This document shows positions 46,696 to 55,319 of a DNA stretch of 64,000 nucleotides, one piece after another. This DNA is from Sphingobacteruim zhuxiongii (lineage in GTDB: Bacteria > Bacteroidota > Bacteroidia > Sphingobacteriales > Sphingobacteriaceae): the NCBI RefSeq assembly GCF_009557615.1, contig NZ_CP045652.1:3534001-3598000 (forward strand). The letters are read 5' to 3'. Each line of letters starts with the position of its first letter. Position 1 is the first letter of the stretch. The notes under the pieces are model-generated. The model searched no databases and was not told the DNA's origin. It saw only the letters and a program-made list of their open reading frames with translations. A program made the position numbers and the translations under genes.

Positions 46696-46903
46696 TATTA
46701 TTCCTCTTCTCGACTAAATCCTATTTAAAAGATAGCAAATCGTAGCGCCTATTGTTTAAGCACAAAACGCCACTGTAAGGCATTGCATTTGCAACCGGCA
46801 TCTAGATATATCAAAAGAACAAAGAGTCAATTAGAGAGCCTTTATTAAGGCCGTATTCTTGCGTGCCAATGGAAATGGATCTAATAGGATTCTCTTCAAT
46901 AAC

Positions 46904-46961
46904 TATATATACAAAAGAAGCGAGCTAGCCGTCCGGCTAGCTCGCTTCTTTTGTATATATA
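46904..46961. terminator. 27-pair perfect terminator hairpin
   Basis: A perfect 27-base inverted repeat (46904-46930 and 46935-46961), loop GTCC, containing GAAGCGAGCTAGCC in the left arm with TATATATACAAAA at its base. T-rich on exit in both directions (TTTTGT). It ends the minus-strand coiled-coil gene and possibly also the kinase transcript. Confidence 0.82.
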
Positions 46962-46969
46962 ATGCATTT

Positions 46970-47911
46970 CTATTTTAACACGATAGAGGCTCTACCCATA
47001 ATCGAATTGTCAGCATATAACAAAATCGTATAGGCTCCTTTTTGAAAGCGTTGACCATTATTGTCCCAATTCATTAAGTACTCTTGTCCGTTATTTGTGA
47101 AATTAATACTCTCTTTAAAGCTATATTGAAGTTTTTCACCATGTACGTAGAAGATATCCTCAGAATTAGCTTCTAAATTACCTTTTGGATTAATTACACG
47201 AACATAAACATCCTTTTTCCCAGTAGTAGCCAAGGGATTATCCGCAATGGTAAAGCTAACTTGCAATTTATCAATTCGCTTCGATTTTGTCTCTATTTCG
47301 ATTACTCCTCCCTTTTTCTCCTCTACACCCGCAATATGAATATTGGAAACTTTAATTGAAGACGCTTTATTTACTTTTTCATTTAAAACTTTATGATCTT
47401 TTGAAATCTTCTCCGACTTTTGATTACTCGCATTTAACTCGCCTTTCAAATCCGAGTTTGCCTCAGCCAACAGCTCATTTTTTATGCGAAGTTCCGTTAC
47501 TTCGTCTTTCATTCTTGAAACACTGGTTTTCAGTTGATAAACCTGCTGTTTTGCCGTTTCTATCTGCTGATCAGTAATCTCACCCAGTTCAAGCTTATTT
47601 CTCAATTCTTCAATCTTCAACCGCGCCTCGCGTTCTGAAGATAGAAAATCTGGCGTAGAACCATTAGATTGAGACTTGATATTATCCAACTCCGCTTCAA
47701 TTCTATCAATCTCGGATTGTAAGCTCTCTTTCTGTAAAGTTACAGTATAAAGCTTTTCTCCAGAAGACTTAAACTTAACGTAGAAATATATGTTCGTCGC
47801 TAAAAGTGCCGCAATGGCAATGATGAAAAAATAAATTTTAGAGCTATCGCGTTTAACCGCAACAAGCTCCTGATCTTCATTCATCCCTTTATTTTCAATT
47901 CCTGTTTTCAT
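46970..47911 (-). CDS. Membrane-anchored coiled-coil protein, unknown family
   Basis: A 313-residue protein I cannot assign to a family. A short cytoplasmic start is followed by one membrane helix at about residues 27-46 (FFIIAIAALLATNIYFYV). A long heptad-rich coiled coil spans about 55-185, and a C-terminal beta-rich domain of about 125 residues follows (SIKVSNIHIAGVEEKKG..., VYVRVINPKGN, GAYTILLYADNSIMGRASIVLK). The layout suggests a bitopic protein with an extracytoplasmic or periplasmic domain held away from the membrane. Monocistronic, with a 27-pair terminator. No function is claimed. Confidence 0.75.
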   Translation of the reverse strand: MKTGIENKGMNEDQELVAVKRDSSKIYFFIIAIAALLATNIYFYVKFKSSGEKLYTVTLQKESLQSEIDRIEAELDNIKSQSNGSTPDFLSSEREARLKIEELRNKLELGEITDQQIETAKQQVYQLKTSVSRMKDEVTELRIKNELLAEANSDLKGELNASNQKSEKISKDHKVLNEKVNKASSIKVSNIHIAGVEEKKGGVIEIETKSKRIDKLQVSFTIADNPLATTGKKDVYVRVINPKGNLEANSEDIFYVHGEKLQYSFKESINFTNNGQEYLMNWDNNGQRFQKGAYTILLYADNSIMGRASIVLK

Positions 47912-48029
47912 GATGCGTTTACGTACTTTTCGTCGACCCTAATTGTATTGAATAGTCAACTAGATATGTACGTTTAATATTATATTAACATTTTCGTAAA
48001 ACAAATGGCAAAAACTGTTCCAACTATAA

Positions 48030-49181
48030 TTATTCAAAATAATTAAGAGTTTCAAACCCGCCCTTCTTAAGATATTCTTCGCGCTTCATCAATTTCAGGT
48101 CAGACAAAACCATTTCGTTCACTAACATATCGAGCGAATACTTTGGTTTCCAGCCTAGCTTCGTTTGCGCTTTACTTGGATCTCCAATTAACAAGTCAAC
48201 CTCTGTTGGTCGATAATACTGCGGATCAACTTTGACTACAGTTTGCCCTAATTTAATAGCCTCAGCTGTTAACCCAAGCTCTGCAAGTCGTTCCTCATCT
48301 CTATCAATGATTACACCTTTCTCCGCCTCACCTTTTCCACTAAATTCAATCTCAATTCCCAATTCTGAAAAAGCCATGCGAACAAATTCCCTTACCGTGG
48401 TCGTGACACCGGTTGCAATAACGAAATCCTCAGGCTTCTCTTGTTGAAGAATCAACCACATCGCTTCCACATAATCTCGAGCATGCCCCCAATCCCGTTG
48501 TGCTGACAAATTCCCTAAGTACAACTTGTCTTGCAATCCCAACGCTATTTTTGCAGCAGCTCGTGTAATCTTACGTGTAACAAACGTTTCTCCTCGAACA
48601 GGACTCTCATGATTGAATAAGATACCATTACAAGCAAACATCTGATAGGCCTCGCGATAATTTACGGTAATCCAATACGCATACATTTTTGCAACTGCAT
48701 AAGGACTTCTCGGATAAAACGGAGTTGTCTCACTTTGAGGAACCTCTTGTACCAAGCCGTATAATTCTGATGTTGATGCCTGATATACTTTTGTATGCCC
48801 AATTAGGCCTAACAACCGAACCGCTTCTAAGATCCGTAGCATACCAATACCGTCGGCATTTGCTGTATATTCAGGTGTATCAAAGCTAACCTTTACATGT
48901 GATTGAGCAGCCAAATTATAAATTTCATCCGGTCTAGTTTCTTGAATAACCCGGATAAGATTCGTAGAATCTGTCAAATCTCCATAATGAAGTACAAAAT
49001 TACGTCCTAACTCATGAGGGTCTTGATATAAATGATCTATTCGATCCGTATTGAAAAGCGAACTTCTTCTTTTCAACCCGTGCACCATATAGCCTTTTTT
49101 TAATAGAAATTCAGCTAAATAAGCGCCATCTTGCCCCGTTATCCCCGTAATTAGCGCGACTTTCATTTGTTCTCGATTCAT
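48030..49181 (-). CDS. gmd: GDP-mannose 4,6-dehydratase
   Basis: Extended SDR enzyme of 383 residues that makes GDP-4-keto-6-deoxy-mannose, the precursor of GDP-fucose, GDP-rhamnose and GDP-perosamine. NADP-binding [14 protein letters not shown] (Gly13, Gly16, Gly19), catalytic Tyr161 and Lys165 in [23 protein letters not shown] with the catalytic Thr/Glu, and [14 protein letters not shown] are all present. The start at 49181 is the first ATG; an in-frame ATG at 49166 (MKVALITG) fits many homologues. No GDP-fucose synthase (fcl) lies in the window, so the product branch is open. A TATATTTG box lies 20 bp upstream. Confidence 0.95.
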   Translation of the reverse strand: MNREQMKVALITGITGQDGAYLAEFLLKKGYMVHGLKRRSSLFNTDRIDHLYQDPHELGRNFVLHYGDLTDSTNLIRVIQETRPDEIYNLAAQSHVKVSFDTPEYTANADGIGMLRILEAVRLLGLIGHTKVYQASTSELYGLVQEVPQSETTPFYPRSPYAVAKMYAYWITVNYREAYQMFACNGILFNHESPVRGETFVTRKITRAAAKIALGLQDKLYLGNLSAQRDWGHARDYVEAMWLILQQEKPEDFVIATGVTTTVREFVRMAFSELGIEIEFSGKGEAEKGVIIDRDEERLAELGLTAEAIKLGQTVVKVDPQYYRPTEVDLLIGDPSKAQTKLGWKPKYSLDMLVNEMVLSDLKLMKREEYLKKGGFETLNYFE

Positions 49182-49200
49182 CCCCTTCGTAAAAATTATG

Positions 49201-49208
49201 CAAATATA
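49201..49208 (-). promoter_or_regulatory. -7 promoter box for gmd
   Basis: Minus-strand TATATTTG about 20 bp before the ATG at 49181. No matching -33 element. Confidence 0.35.
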
Positions 49209-49246
49209 TTTAAAAAAAATGCAATCGATTGATGTTTAAACAACAA

Positions 49247-49269
49247 AGCCGCAGAAATTTTCTGCGGCT
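49247..49269 (-). terminator. Hairpin after the lipocalin-like lipoprotein gene
   Basis: Perfect ten-pair stem AGCCGCAGAA/TTCTGCGGCT, loop ATT, with only three T after it on the minus strand. Confidence 0.6.
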
Positions 49270-49291
49270 CATTAAAATTCTTTAGTTTTCC

Positions 49292-49837
49292 CTAGTTTGC
49301 ACGAGAGAATTTGAATACTAAATGACCTTCACCTTGATCTAAAGGAATAGGCATGCGCATAGTCATTCCACTCTCATCAGCAAAAGAAAGATCTAAACGG
49401 TATCCGCTAGTAACGTTCGCAGCTTTATCTCCAGCATAGACTTTCTTAAATTGAAATGCTGGCTCACCACCTGTTTTACTTGGATTGAAAATAGACCATA
49501 CGATATTACGAACTGCTCCGTTTGCACATAAGGTACCTTCAGCGTTGAAAGTAATCGTACCGCGTTGCGCGCCACCTGGTAAATCCCATACCGATCCGAT
49601 GAAACAATCAACAGGAGCCTCGTCAAAAATATTTTTGATCGTATAGTTGCTCGGAATGTTTTCACGTTCTACAGAATTCAACACCCATTTACCTTTAACG
49701 CCAGCACGCCATTGAGATGCTGTTGGACCCTGAGAAGATTCTGCACCTCCAGTTGTCGATTTCTTTTGCGCACCACAACTTCCTAAAATTAACACCATCG
49801 TTAATAAGGACAAAAAGGATAAAATACGTTTATGCAT
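49292..49837 (-). CDS. Lipocalin-like lipoprotein
   Basis: A 181-residue exported lipoprotein: MHKRILSFLSLLTMVLILGSC with lipobox LGSC (Cys21). The mature part begins with a Ser/Thr-rich linker, then WRAGVKGKWVLNSVERENIPSNY, a lipocalin-like start with the W-x(n)-G-x-W-x-L pattern, and beta strands to the end (GTITFNAEGTLC, HLVFKFSR). A lipocalin-like barrel in the periplasm or outer membrane is inferred. ATG 49837 is chosen because the signal sequence begins there; an upstream ATG-like start would precede it with hydrophilic residues. Ligand unknown. Confidence 0.72.
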   Translation of the reverse strand: MHKRILSFLSLLTMVLILGSCGAQKKSTTGGAESSQGPTASQWRAGVKGKWVLNSVERENIPSNYTIKNIFDEAPVDCFIGSVWDLPGGAQRGTITFNAEGTLCANGAVRNIVWSIFNPSKTGGEPAFQFKKVYAGDKAANVTSGYRLDLSFADESGMTMRMPIPLDQGEGHLVFKFSRAN

Positions 49838-49902
49838 ATTACAAAGTTTAAAATAGTATATTAAATGTATATTAGTAACCTCAAAAATAACACGATATTT
49901 TG

Positions 49903-50226
49903 ATGAACATGACATCCAAAAATCATACCATAAGCAAAATCGTTGCCAAGGCGATATTACGAATTGTAATGATTATTCTAATCATTGGAATCGCCTATTC
50001 TTTCAGCAAAGATGCTAATTTATTGAAGAACATTTCGTTATATTTTCCACACAAATGGGCTATATTTGCGCCGATTTCATTATTTATTGTTTTTATCATT
50101 CTAATGTTGATGATGCTCCGCGAAAAATATAAGCGAACGGATTTCAACTGGCTGTTTGCTTTAGCCGGCGGTTTCCTTGTCATTTATTTAATGATGCTCT
50201 TTTCAAGGATCTATCCCCTTCTCTAA
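49903..50226 (+). CDS. Small membrane protein, unknown
   Basis: A 107-residue protein with three hydrophobic segments (IVMIILIIGIAYSF; IFAPISLFIVFIILMLMML; FNWLFALAGGFLVIYLMMLF) and short polar ends. I do not recognise a family. Its stop is 14 bp before the LPG-synthase-TM gene, so it probably belongs to that operon. The start is ATG 49903; MTSKNH at 49909 is an alternative. Confidence 0.6.
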   Translation: MNMTSKNHTISKIVAKAILRIVMIILIIGIAYSFSKDANLLKNISLYFPHKWAIFAPISLFIVFIILMLMMLREKYKRTDFNWLFALAGGFLVIYLMMLFSRIYPLL

Positions 50227-50240
50227 TTTGATATTATCTT

Positions 50241-51158
50241 ATGCAAGATACCAAGATCTGGAATATCGTTAAGAACCTACTAAAAGTAGTAATCACCTTA
50301 GGCGCACTCTACTGGGTAGCTAACAAGATATCGTTTTCAGAATTGAGTCAGGCTTTACGCACCAGCAATCCACTCTATTTGATCCTAGCATTCTTAGCTT
50401 ATTGCTGTTCTATATTAGTGGCGTCTTCTCGGCTAAATTCTTTTTTTAAGGCTATTGGTCTAGCGCTAACTGAACGCTACAATTTTAGACTTTATCAGCT
50501 CGGACTCCTCTATAATTTCTTTTTACCAGGAGGTATTGGCGGTGATGGCTATAAAATATTCTTTCTAAAGAAAACTTTCAATGTGTCCCGACGACAAGTA
50601 TTGGGAGCTGTTTTTTTTGATCGTTTAAGCGGATTGTGGGCTCTGTGTATCGTTTCAGGGGCACTGGTAATCTTTATGCCTCGATTAGCGATTCCTAATT
50701 ATATTACCATTGCAGTGCTTGCAATTGGAACGATAAGTTATTTATACGTCCTAAGAACCTTCTTTAGACAATTCTTAAACAACTTTATTGTCACCCATTT
50801 TAAAGCATTAGCGGTTCAGGGATTTCAAACCATAACTGCAATTTTGATTTTGTACGCAATGAACTTTGACGGCAAATTCTCCCCTTTTCTATTAATCTTT
50901 ATGGTTTCCTCGCTCGTAGCAATCGTCCCTTCAATTGGTGGCGCTATCGGACTTCGAGAAACTGTCATGTTTAGTTTAGCAACCTACCTTAAATTAGATC
51001 CACATATTGCCGTTACGATTAGCTTGATTTTCTATATTATCTCGCTATTGGTAGCATCCAGTGGAATATATTATATTTTCAGACCTCAGCGTTTAGGAGC
51101 CGATAAACTTCCTTCGGCAAAAGAGGTAGAAGAAGAAATCGATAAAGAAGAAGAATAA
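50241..51158 (+). CDS. Lysylphosphatidylglycerol synthase TM-region / UPF0104 family protein
   Basis: A 305-residue integral membrane protein with about eight helices. The family signature is clear: YNFFLPGGIGGDGYKIFFLKK in the first half and IVPSIGGAIGLRETV in the second. It has only the flippase-like membrane part of MprF; the cytosolic aminoacyltransferase domain is absent. Members are thought to move lipid-linked substrates across the membrane, but the substrate here is unknown. It overlaps the SDR gene by one base, so the two are coupled. A second paralogue lies at 61409-62401. Confidence 0.85.
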   Translation: MQDTKIWNIVKNLLKVVITLGALYWVANKISFSELSQALRTSNPLYLILAFLAYCCSILVASSRLNSFFKAIGLALTERYNFRLYQLGLLYNFFLPGGIGGDGYKIFFLKKTFNVSRRQVLGAVFFDRLSGLWALCIVSGALVIFMPRLAIPNYITIAVLAIGTISYLYVLRTFFRQFLNNFIVTHFKALAVQGFQTITAILILYAMNFDGKFSPFLLIFMVSSLVAIVPSIGGAIGLRETVMFSLATYLKLDPHIAVTISLIFYIISLLVASSGIYYIFRPQRLGADKLPSAKEVEEEIDKEEE

Positions 51159-51868
51159 TGGCAAATATTATCGTTACAGGAGCCAGCAGTGGCATAGGAT
51201 TCGAAGCTGTATTAGATTTAACCGCAAACAAAGCCAATAAAGTAATTGCTTTAGCACGCTCTGCGGACAAACTCCGTAAGTTGCATGAAATCGCAACTTC
51301 GCTAAACCACGATGGAGGAACGCTATACCCCGCGCAATTTGACATCGTATATGATAACTATCAGGACTCTCTAGTCCCGTTTATTCAGTCGAAATTTGAA
51401 ACGGTTGATATTTTAATAAATAATGCCGGCGCTTTAATTAATAAGCCTTTTCTTGAAACGTCAAATGAAGATTTTGCGTCCATGTTGCAATCGAACTTGA
51501 TTGGTCATATCAATATGATTAAACATATAGTTCCATTGATGAGAGAAGGCAGCCATATTGTAAACATAAGCAGTATGGGCGGATTTCAAGGATCTGCGAA
51601 ATTCCCTGGTCTCTCAGCTTATTCGTCCAGCAAAGCAGCCCTAGCGTCACTTACCGAGTGCTTAGCGGAAGAATTTAAAGAAAAAGGAATCAAAGTAAAT
51701 TGTTTGGCTTTAGGCTCTTCGCAAACTGAAATGTTTGAAGCCGCATTTCCAGGTGTCGAAGCAGGGACATTAGCATTTGAAATGGGGCGATACATAGCAG
51801 AGTTTGCACAAAATGGACACAAATTTTATAATGGTAAAATACTTCCGGTGGCAAATACCACGCCCTAG
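51158..51868 (+). CDS. Short-chain dehydrogenase/reductase
   Basis: Classical SDR oxidoreductase of 236 residues. NAD(P)-binding TGASSGIG near 7-14, INNAGAL at 88-93, catalytic Ser138 in NISSM and Tyr155/Lys159 in YSSSK. The substrate is unknown. It is coupled with the membrane protein upstream (one-base overlap, TAATG), which suggests the reaction feeds or follows a lipid or envelope step. A terminator follows. Confidence 0.9.
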   Translation: MANIIVTGASSGIGFEAVLDLTANKANKVIALARSADKLRKLHEIATSLNHDGGTLYPAQFDIVYDNYQDSLVPFIQSKFETVDILINNAGALINKPFLETSNEDFASMLQSNLIGHINMIKHIVPLMREGSHIVNISSMGGFQGSAKFPGLSAYSSSKAALASLTECLAEEFKEKGIKVNCLALGSSQTEMFEAAFPGVEAGTLAFEMGRYIAEFAQNGHKFYNGKILPVANTTP

Positions 51869-51900
51869 TCAATCCGCGATTAAAAACTATTAAATATATC

Positions 51901-51936
51901 AAAGGAGTCTATAAAAAAATAGGCTCCTTTCTTGTT
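51901..51936 (+). terminator. Intrinsic terminator after the SDR gene
   Basis: Twelve-pair stem AAAGGAGTCTAT/ATAGGCTCCTTT with one T-G pair, loop of six A, then CTTGTTTTG. Confidence 0.75.
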
Positions 51937-52232
51937 TTGTATCGCTGTCAATCCAACTATAGAGAATAAGCACCTATGACCGCGACAATCCTTTCCAACC
52001 AACTCCCAATTTCAGTCAGATTTCATTAACACCTGAAATATTCACAGAATTTATTTTCGAAATTCAATGACGATCCAATCATTTTTTAATGAAACACAAT
52101 AATAAATGAGATTTATTTATAAATTTACGCGTACTAAATGCTGAAACTTAACCTTCTTTTGCGGAACCCTAGACATCGAAATCAACTAGCAAAGGATTAA
52201 TCTTTACTAGTAAAAAGCTTTTGAAACTAAAT

Positions 52233-52254
52233 TAGATTTGGTTAATAACCAAAT
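52233..52254 (+). promoter_or_regulatory. susC leader: -7 box overlapping a palindrome
   Basis: TAGATTTG (52233-52240) overlaps a palindrome with eight-base arms, ATTTGGTT and AACCAAAT (52236-52254). A protein bound here would cover the transcription start, so it may be an operator. No good -33 element. Confidence 0.35.
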
Positions 52255-52293
52255 TTGGAACAACAACAAATTACTAAACTAGAAAACTTAATT

Positions 52294-55200
52294 ATGAAAA
52301 GAAATCTACTATTTTTCATAATGCTTTGTTGGCTACCTATCGTAGCATTCGGACAAAGCAGAAAAGTTAGCGGCACAATCACTGATGCCGTTACAAATCA
52401 ACCAATCGCCGGTGCGACGATTAAAGCGGTTGGTACAAATTTCGTCTCCCAAACTGACGTCAACGGACGCTATGAAATTGGGCTTAACGAATCCACAAAA
52501 TTCCTATTTTTCACCTACATCGGTTACACTTCTCAACAGATTGCAGTTTCTGGTGGCACTTTAGATGCTCAACTTAGCCCTTCAGCTGCCGATTTAGAAG
52601 AAGTAGTGGTTGTTGGTTATGGTACACAAATTAAGAAAGACATGACTGGATCCGTGGCGAGCGTAAAGATGTCTGATTTAGAAGATGTCCCATTGCAGAC
52701 TGTAGAAGCCGGATTACAAGGTCGTGCACCGGGTGTTTTCGTGAACACAAGTTCAGGAAAACTAGGACAGGCGTTACAAATCCGTGTACGTGGTATCTCT
52801 TCAATTTCTGCGGGTACACAGCCTTTGTATGTAATTGACGGAGTACCAATGATGACAAAAGCGATGGGTACGTACGATGAACCAGATAATCCGCTAGCTG
52901 CAATTAGTCCCGATGACATCGAATCTATGGAAGTATTGAAGGACGGTTCAGCTTCTGCTATCTACGGCTCAAGAGCCTCAAACGGCGTTGTCTTGATCAC
53001 AACGAAAAAGGGTAAAGCAGGTAGAACAAAAATCGATCTCAGCTATTTTGCAGGATTTAGTGACCCAACGAATAAAGGTGACTTCTTGAATGCTGATCAA
53101 TATCGCGAACTTCTATCTGCAGCATTAAATAATGCCGGATATATAGGTCCTGATCCTGACGAGCAATATCCAGATATTAGTTCCTTCTGGGCAGATTGGA
53201 CAGGAACAGATGACTGGGATAAAAACTACAATACCAATTGGGTAAACGAAGGTATGCGTCGTGGAAATCTTCAACAAGGAAGTTTGAGTATCTCTGGTGG
53301 TGATAGTAAAACTAGATTTACAGCATCTGGAAGCTTTTCTGATACCAAAGGTATTATCATCGGAAACCGTTTCAAGAGAACCTCAGGAAGAATTGGTGTT
53401 GATCACTCTGCATTCGATTTCTTAGATATCGGCGGAACTTTGAACATCAACAAAGTCGACAATTACCGTGTAAGTAGCGATAATGCCTTTTCAAACCCAC
53501 TTCAGTTAAACGCATTGCCTCCGATTCAACCCGTACGCGATGAAAATGGTGACCTAAATAATTACACTGTTTATTACAATAACTTAATTGATTTAGAAAA
53601 CGGAAACAATACTTCGAGTACCTATCGTACTTTCGGTACCGCGTATGCCAACGCTAGAATCACAGAAGATTTAACCTTCCGCTCTGAATATGGTATGGAT
53701 TTCCAAAACCTGGAAGAAGATTTATACCTGGGTATGAGAACACAAGACGGTGGAGATTCTGGAGGTTATGGATTTAGTTACCAAGCAAGGTCAATTAACT
53801 TCAACACCAACAACACGTTATCTTATGCTAAAACCTTCAACGACATCCACAATCTAACCTTATTAGGTGGTATGTCATACCAAGAACAACAGTTTAGATA
53901 TACGATGGCAGAAGGTAAAAACTTCCCTTCTGACTTGTTTAGAAAAATTACTTCTGCAGCCGTAAAATCAGACGCGAGTTCATCAGCAACTTCTAGAGCA
54001 ATCGTATCTTATTTTGCACGTGCGAACTATAAATTATTAGATCGTTACTTATTTGAAGCGTCGATTCGTACGGATGGTTCTTCTCGATTTGGAAAAGAAT
54101 TCAAATACGGTACATTTCCTGCGGCGTCCATCGGATGGGTAATTTCTCAAGAAAACTTCTTGCAGGAAAGCAATACCGTAAACTTCCTAAAACTGAGAGC
54201 GAGTTATGGCTTAACCGGAAACGAGGACATTGACGATTTTGCTTCTAGAACACTTTATAGCGGTGCAAATTATGCTGGAACACCAGGTACTGTAGCGTAC
54301 CGTTTAGGAGACCCTAGATTAACTTGGGAACAAACAGCGCAAAGCAACATTGGTTTAGATTTTGGAATCTTAGCCGACCGCATTTCGGGAACAGTTGAAG
54401 CTTACCACAAAAAGACAACAGATTTATTGTTAGACATGCCGATTGTATCGACCAGCGGTTTCACAACCATTTATAGAAACGTGGGTAGTCTAGAAAATAA
54501 AGGATTAGAGTTAACATTAAATTCTAAAAATTTCGTAGGCGAATTTAAATGGTCTACAAGTTTTAACATTTCTTGGAATAGAAATAAAATTCTAAAATTA
54601 GTTAATGGACAGCCAATCTATCCAGGTGGTCGCTACTTAGGCCGTTTAGAAGAAGGAAAGCCATATGGTTTCTTCTATGGAAAAGCCTATGCAGGTGTTG
54701 ATCCGGATAATGGTGATGCCCTATATTACAAAGACGCTACACGTAGTACAACAACAAACGTTTATTCAGAAGCTGCAGATCAAGAAATTGGAAATCCAAA
54801 TCCGAACTTTTACGGTGGTTTTGGAAACAGATTCTCTTATAAAAACTTCGATTTAGACATCCAAACACAATTCGTTAGTGGTAATGACATCTACAATGCT
54901 GCAGGTGGTTTCCAATCGGCAAACGGTGATTACTTTGATAACCAAACAACAGATCAAATGAACTATTGGAAGAATCCTGGTGACGTAACAATGGTACCTC
55001 AACCGCGTTTCGATTCAGCAAATGGTACTAGACCTTCATCACGTTATGTACAAGATGGTTCATATTTCCGTATTAAGAATGTCGTATTGGGTTACAACTT
55101 ACCAAATGAAACGGTGAATAAATTGAAAATGCAAAGAGCAAGAGTTTATGTGTCGGCAACTAACTTGTTAACATTAACAGACTACAATGGTTACGATCCG

Positions 55201-55302
55201 GAAATCAATACCACCTTTGCAGGTGCTGTTCAATTAGGTACAGACTTCTATACTGCACCGCAGCCACGCACAATCACTTTTGGAATTAATGTCGGTTTCT
55301 AA
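52294..55302 (+). CDS. SusC/RagA family TonB-dependent outer-membrane receptor
   Basis: A 1002-residue outer-membrane transporter for glycans or peptides. A signal peptide ends AFGQS near 22. A carboxypeptidase-regulatory-like domain follows (VSGTITDAVTNQPIAGATI, about 25-100), then the SusC plug with VVVVGYGTQIKKDMTGSV and the signature GSASAIYGSRASNGVVLITTKKG, then the beta-barrel ending TFGINVGF. ATG 52294 is chosen because the signal peptide begins there. It forms a pair with SusD 17 bp downstream. There is no N-terminal STN domain, so sigma-factor signalling is unlikely. No enzyme gene lies next to it, so the substrate is unknown. Confidence 0.94.
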   Translation: MKRNLLFFIMLCWLPIVAFGQSRKVSGTITDAVTNQPIAGATIKAVGTNFVSQTDVNGRYEIGLNESTKFLFFTYIGYTSQQIAVSGGTLDAQLSPSAADLEEVVVVGYGTQIKKDMTGSVASVKMSDLEDVPLQTVEAGLQGRAPGVFVNTSSGKLGQALQIRVRGISSISAGTQPLYVIDGVPMMTKAMGTYDEPDNPLAAISPDDIESMEVLKDGSASAIYGSRASNGVVLITTKKGKAGRTKIDLSYFAGFSDPTNKGDFLNADQYRELLSAALNNAGYIGPDPDEQYPDISSFWADWTGTDDWDKNYNTNWVNEGMRRGNLQQGSLSISGGDSKTRFTASGSFSDTKGIIIGNRFKRTSGRIGVDHSAFDFLDIGGTLNINKVDNYRVSSDNAFSNPLQLNALPPIQPVRDENGDLNNYTVYYNNLIDLENGNNTSSTYRTFGTAYANARITEDLTFRSEYGMDFQNLEEDLYLGMRTQDGGDSGGYGFSYQARSINFNTNNTLSYAKTFNDIHNLTLLGGMSYQEQQFRYTMAEGKNFPSDLFRKITSAAVKSDASSSATSRAIVSYFARANYKLLDRYLFEASIRTDGSSRFGKEFKYGTFPAASIGWVISQENFLQESNTVNFLKLRASYGLTGNEDIDDFASRTLYSGANYAGTPGTVAYRLGDPRLTWEQTAQSNIGLDFGILADRISGTVEAYHKKTTDLLLDMPIVSTSGFTTIYRNVGSLENKGLELTLNSKNFVGEFKWSTSFNISWNRNKILKLVNGQPIYPGGRYLGRLEEGKPYGFFYGKAYAGVDPDNGDALYYKDATRSTTTNVYSEAADQEIGNPNPNFYGGFGNRFSYKNFDLDIQTQFVSGNDIYNAAGGFQSANGDYFDNQTTDQMNYWKNPGDVTMVPQPRFDSANGTRPSSRYVQDGSYFRIKNVVLGYNLPNETVNKLKMQRARVYVSATNLLTLTDYNGYDPEINTTFAGAVQLGTDFYTAPQPRTITFGINVGF

Positions 55303-55319
55303 TCAAAAACGAAAAAGTT

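Larger units (their letters stand above)
51869..52293. other. 425-bp spacer between the SDR gene and susC
   Basis: Contains the SDR terminator (51901-51936), then AT-rich sequence with no open frame of interest. The susC leader holds a TAGATTTG box (52233-52240) and a palindrome ATTTGGTT-AAT-AACCAAAT (52236-52254). No sigma or anti-sigma gene is present. Confidence 0.5.
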
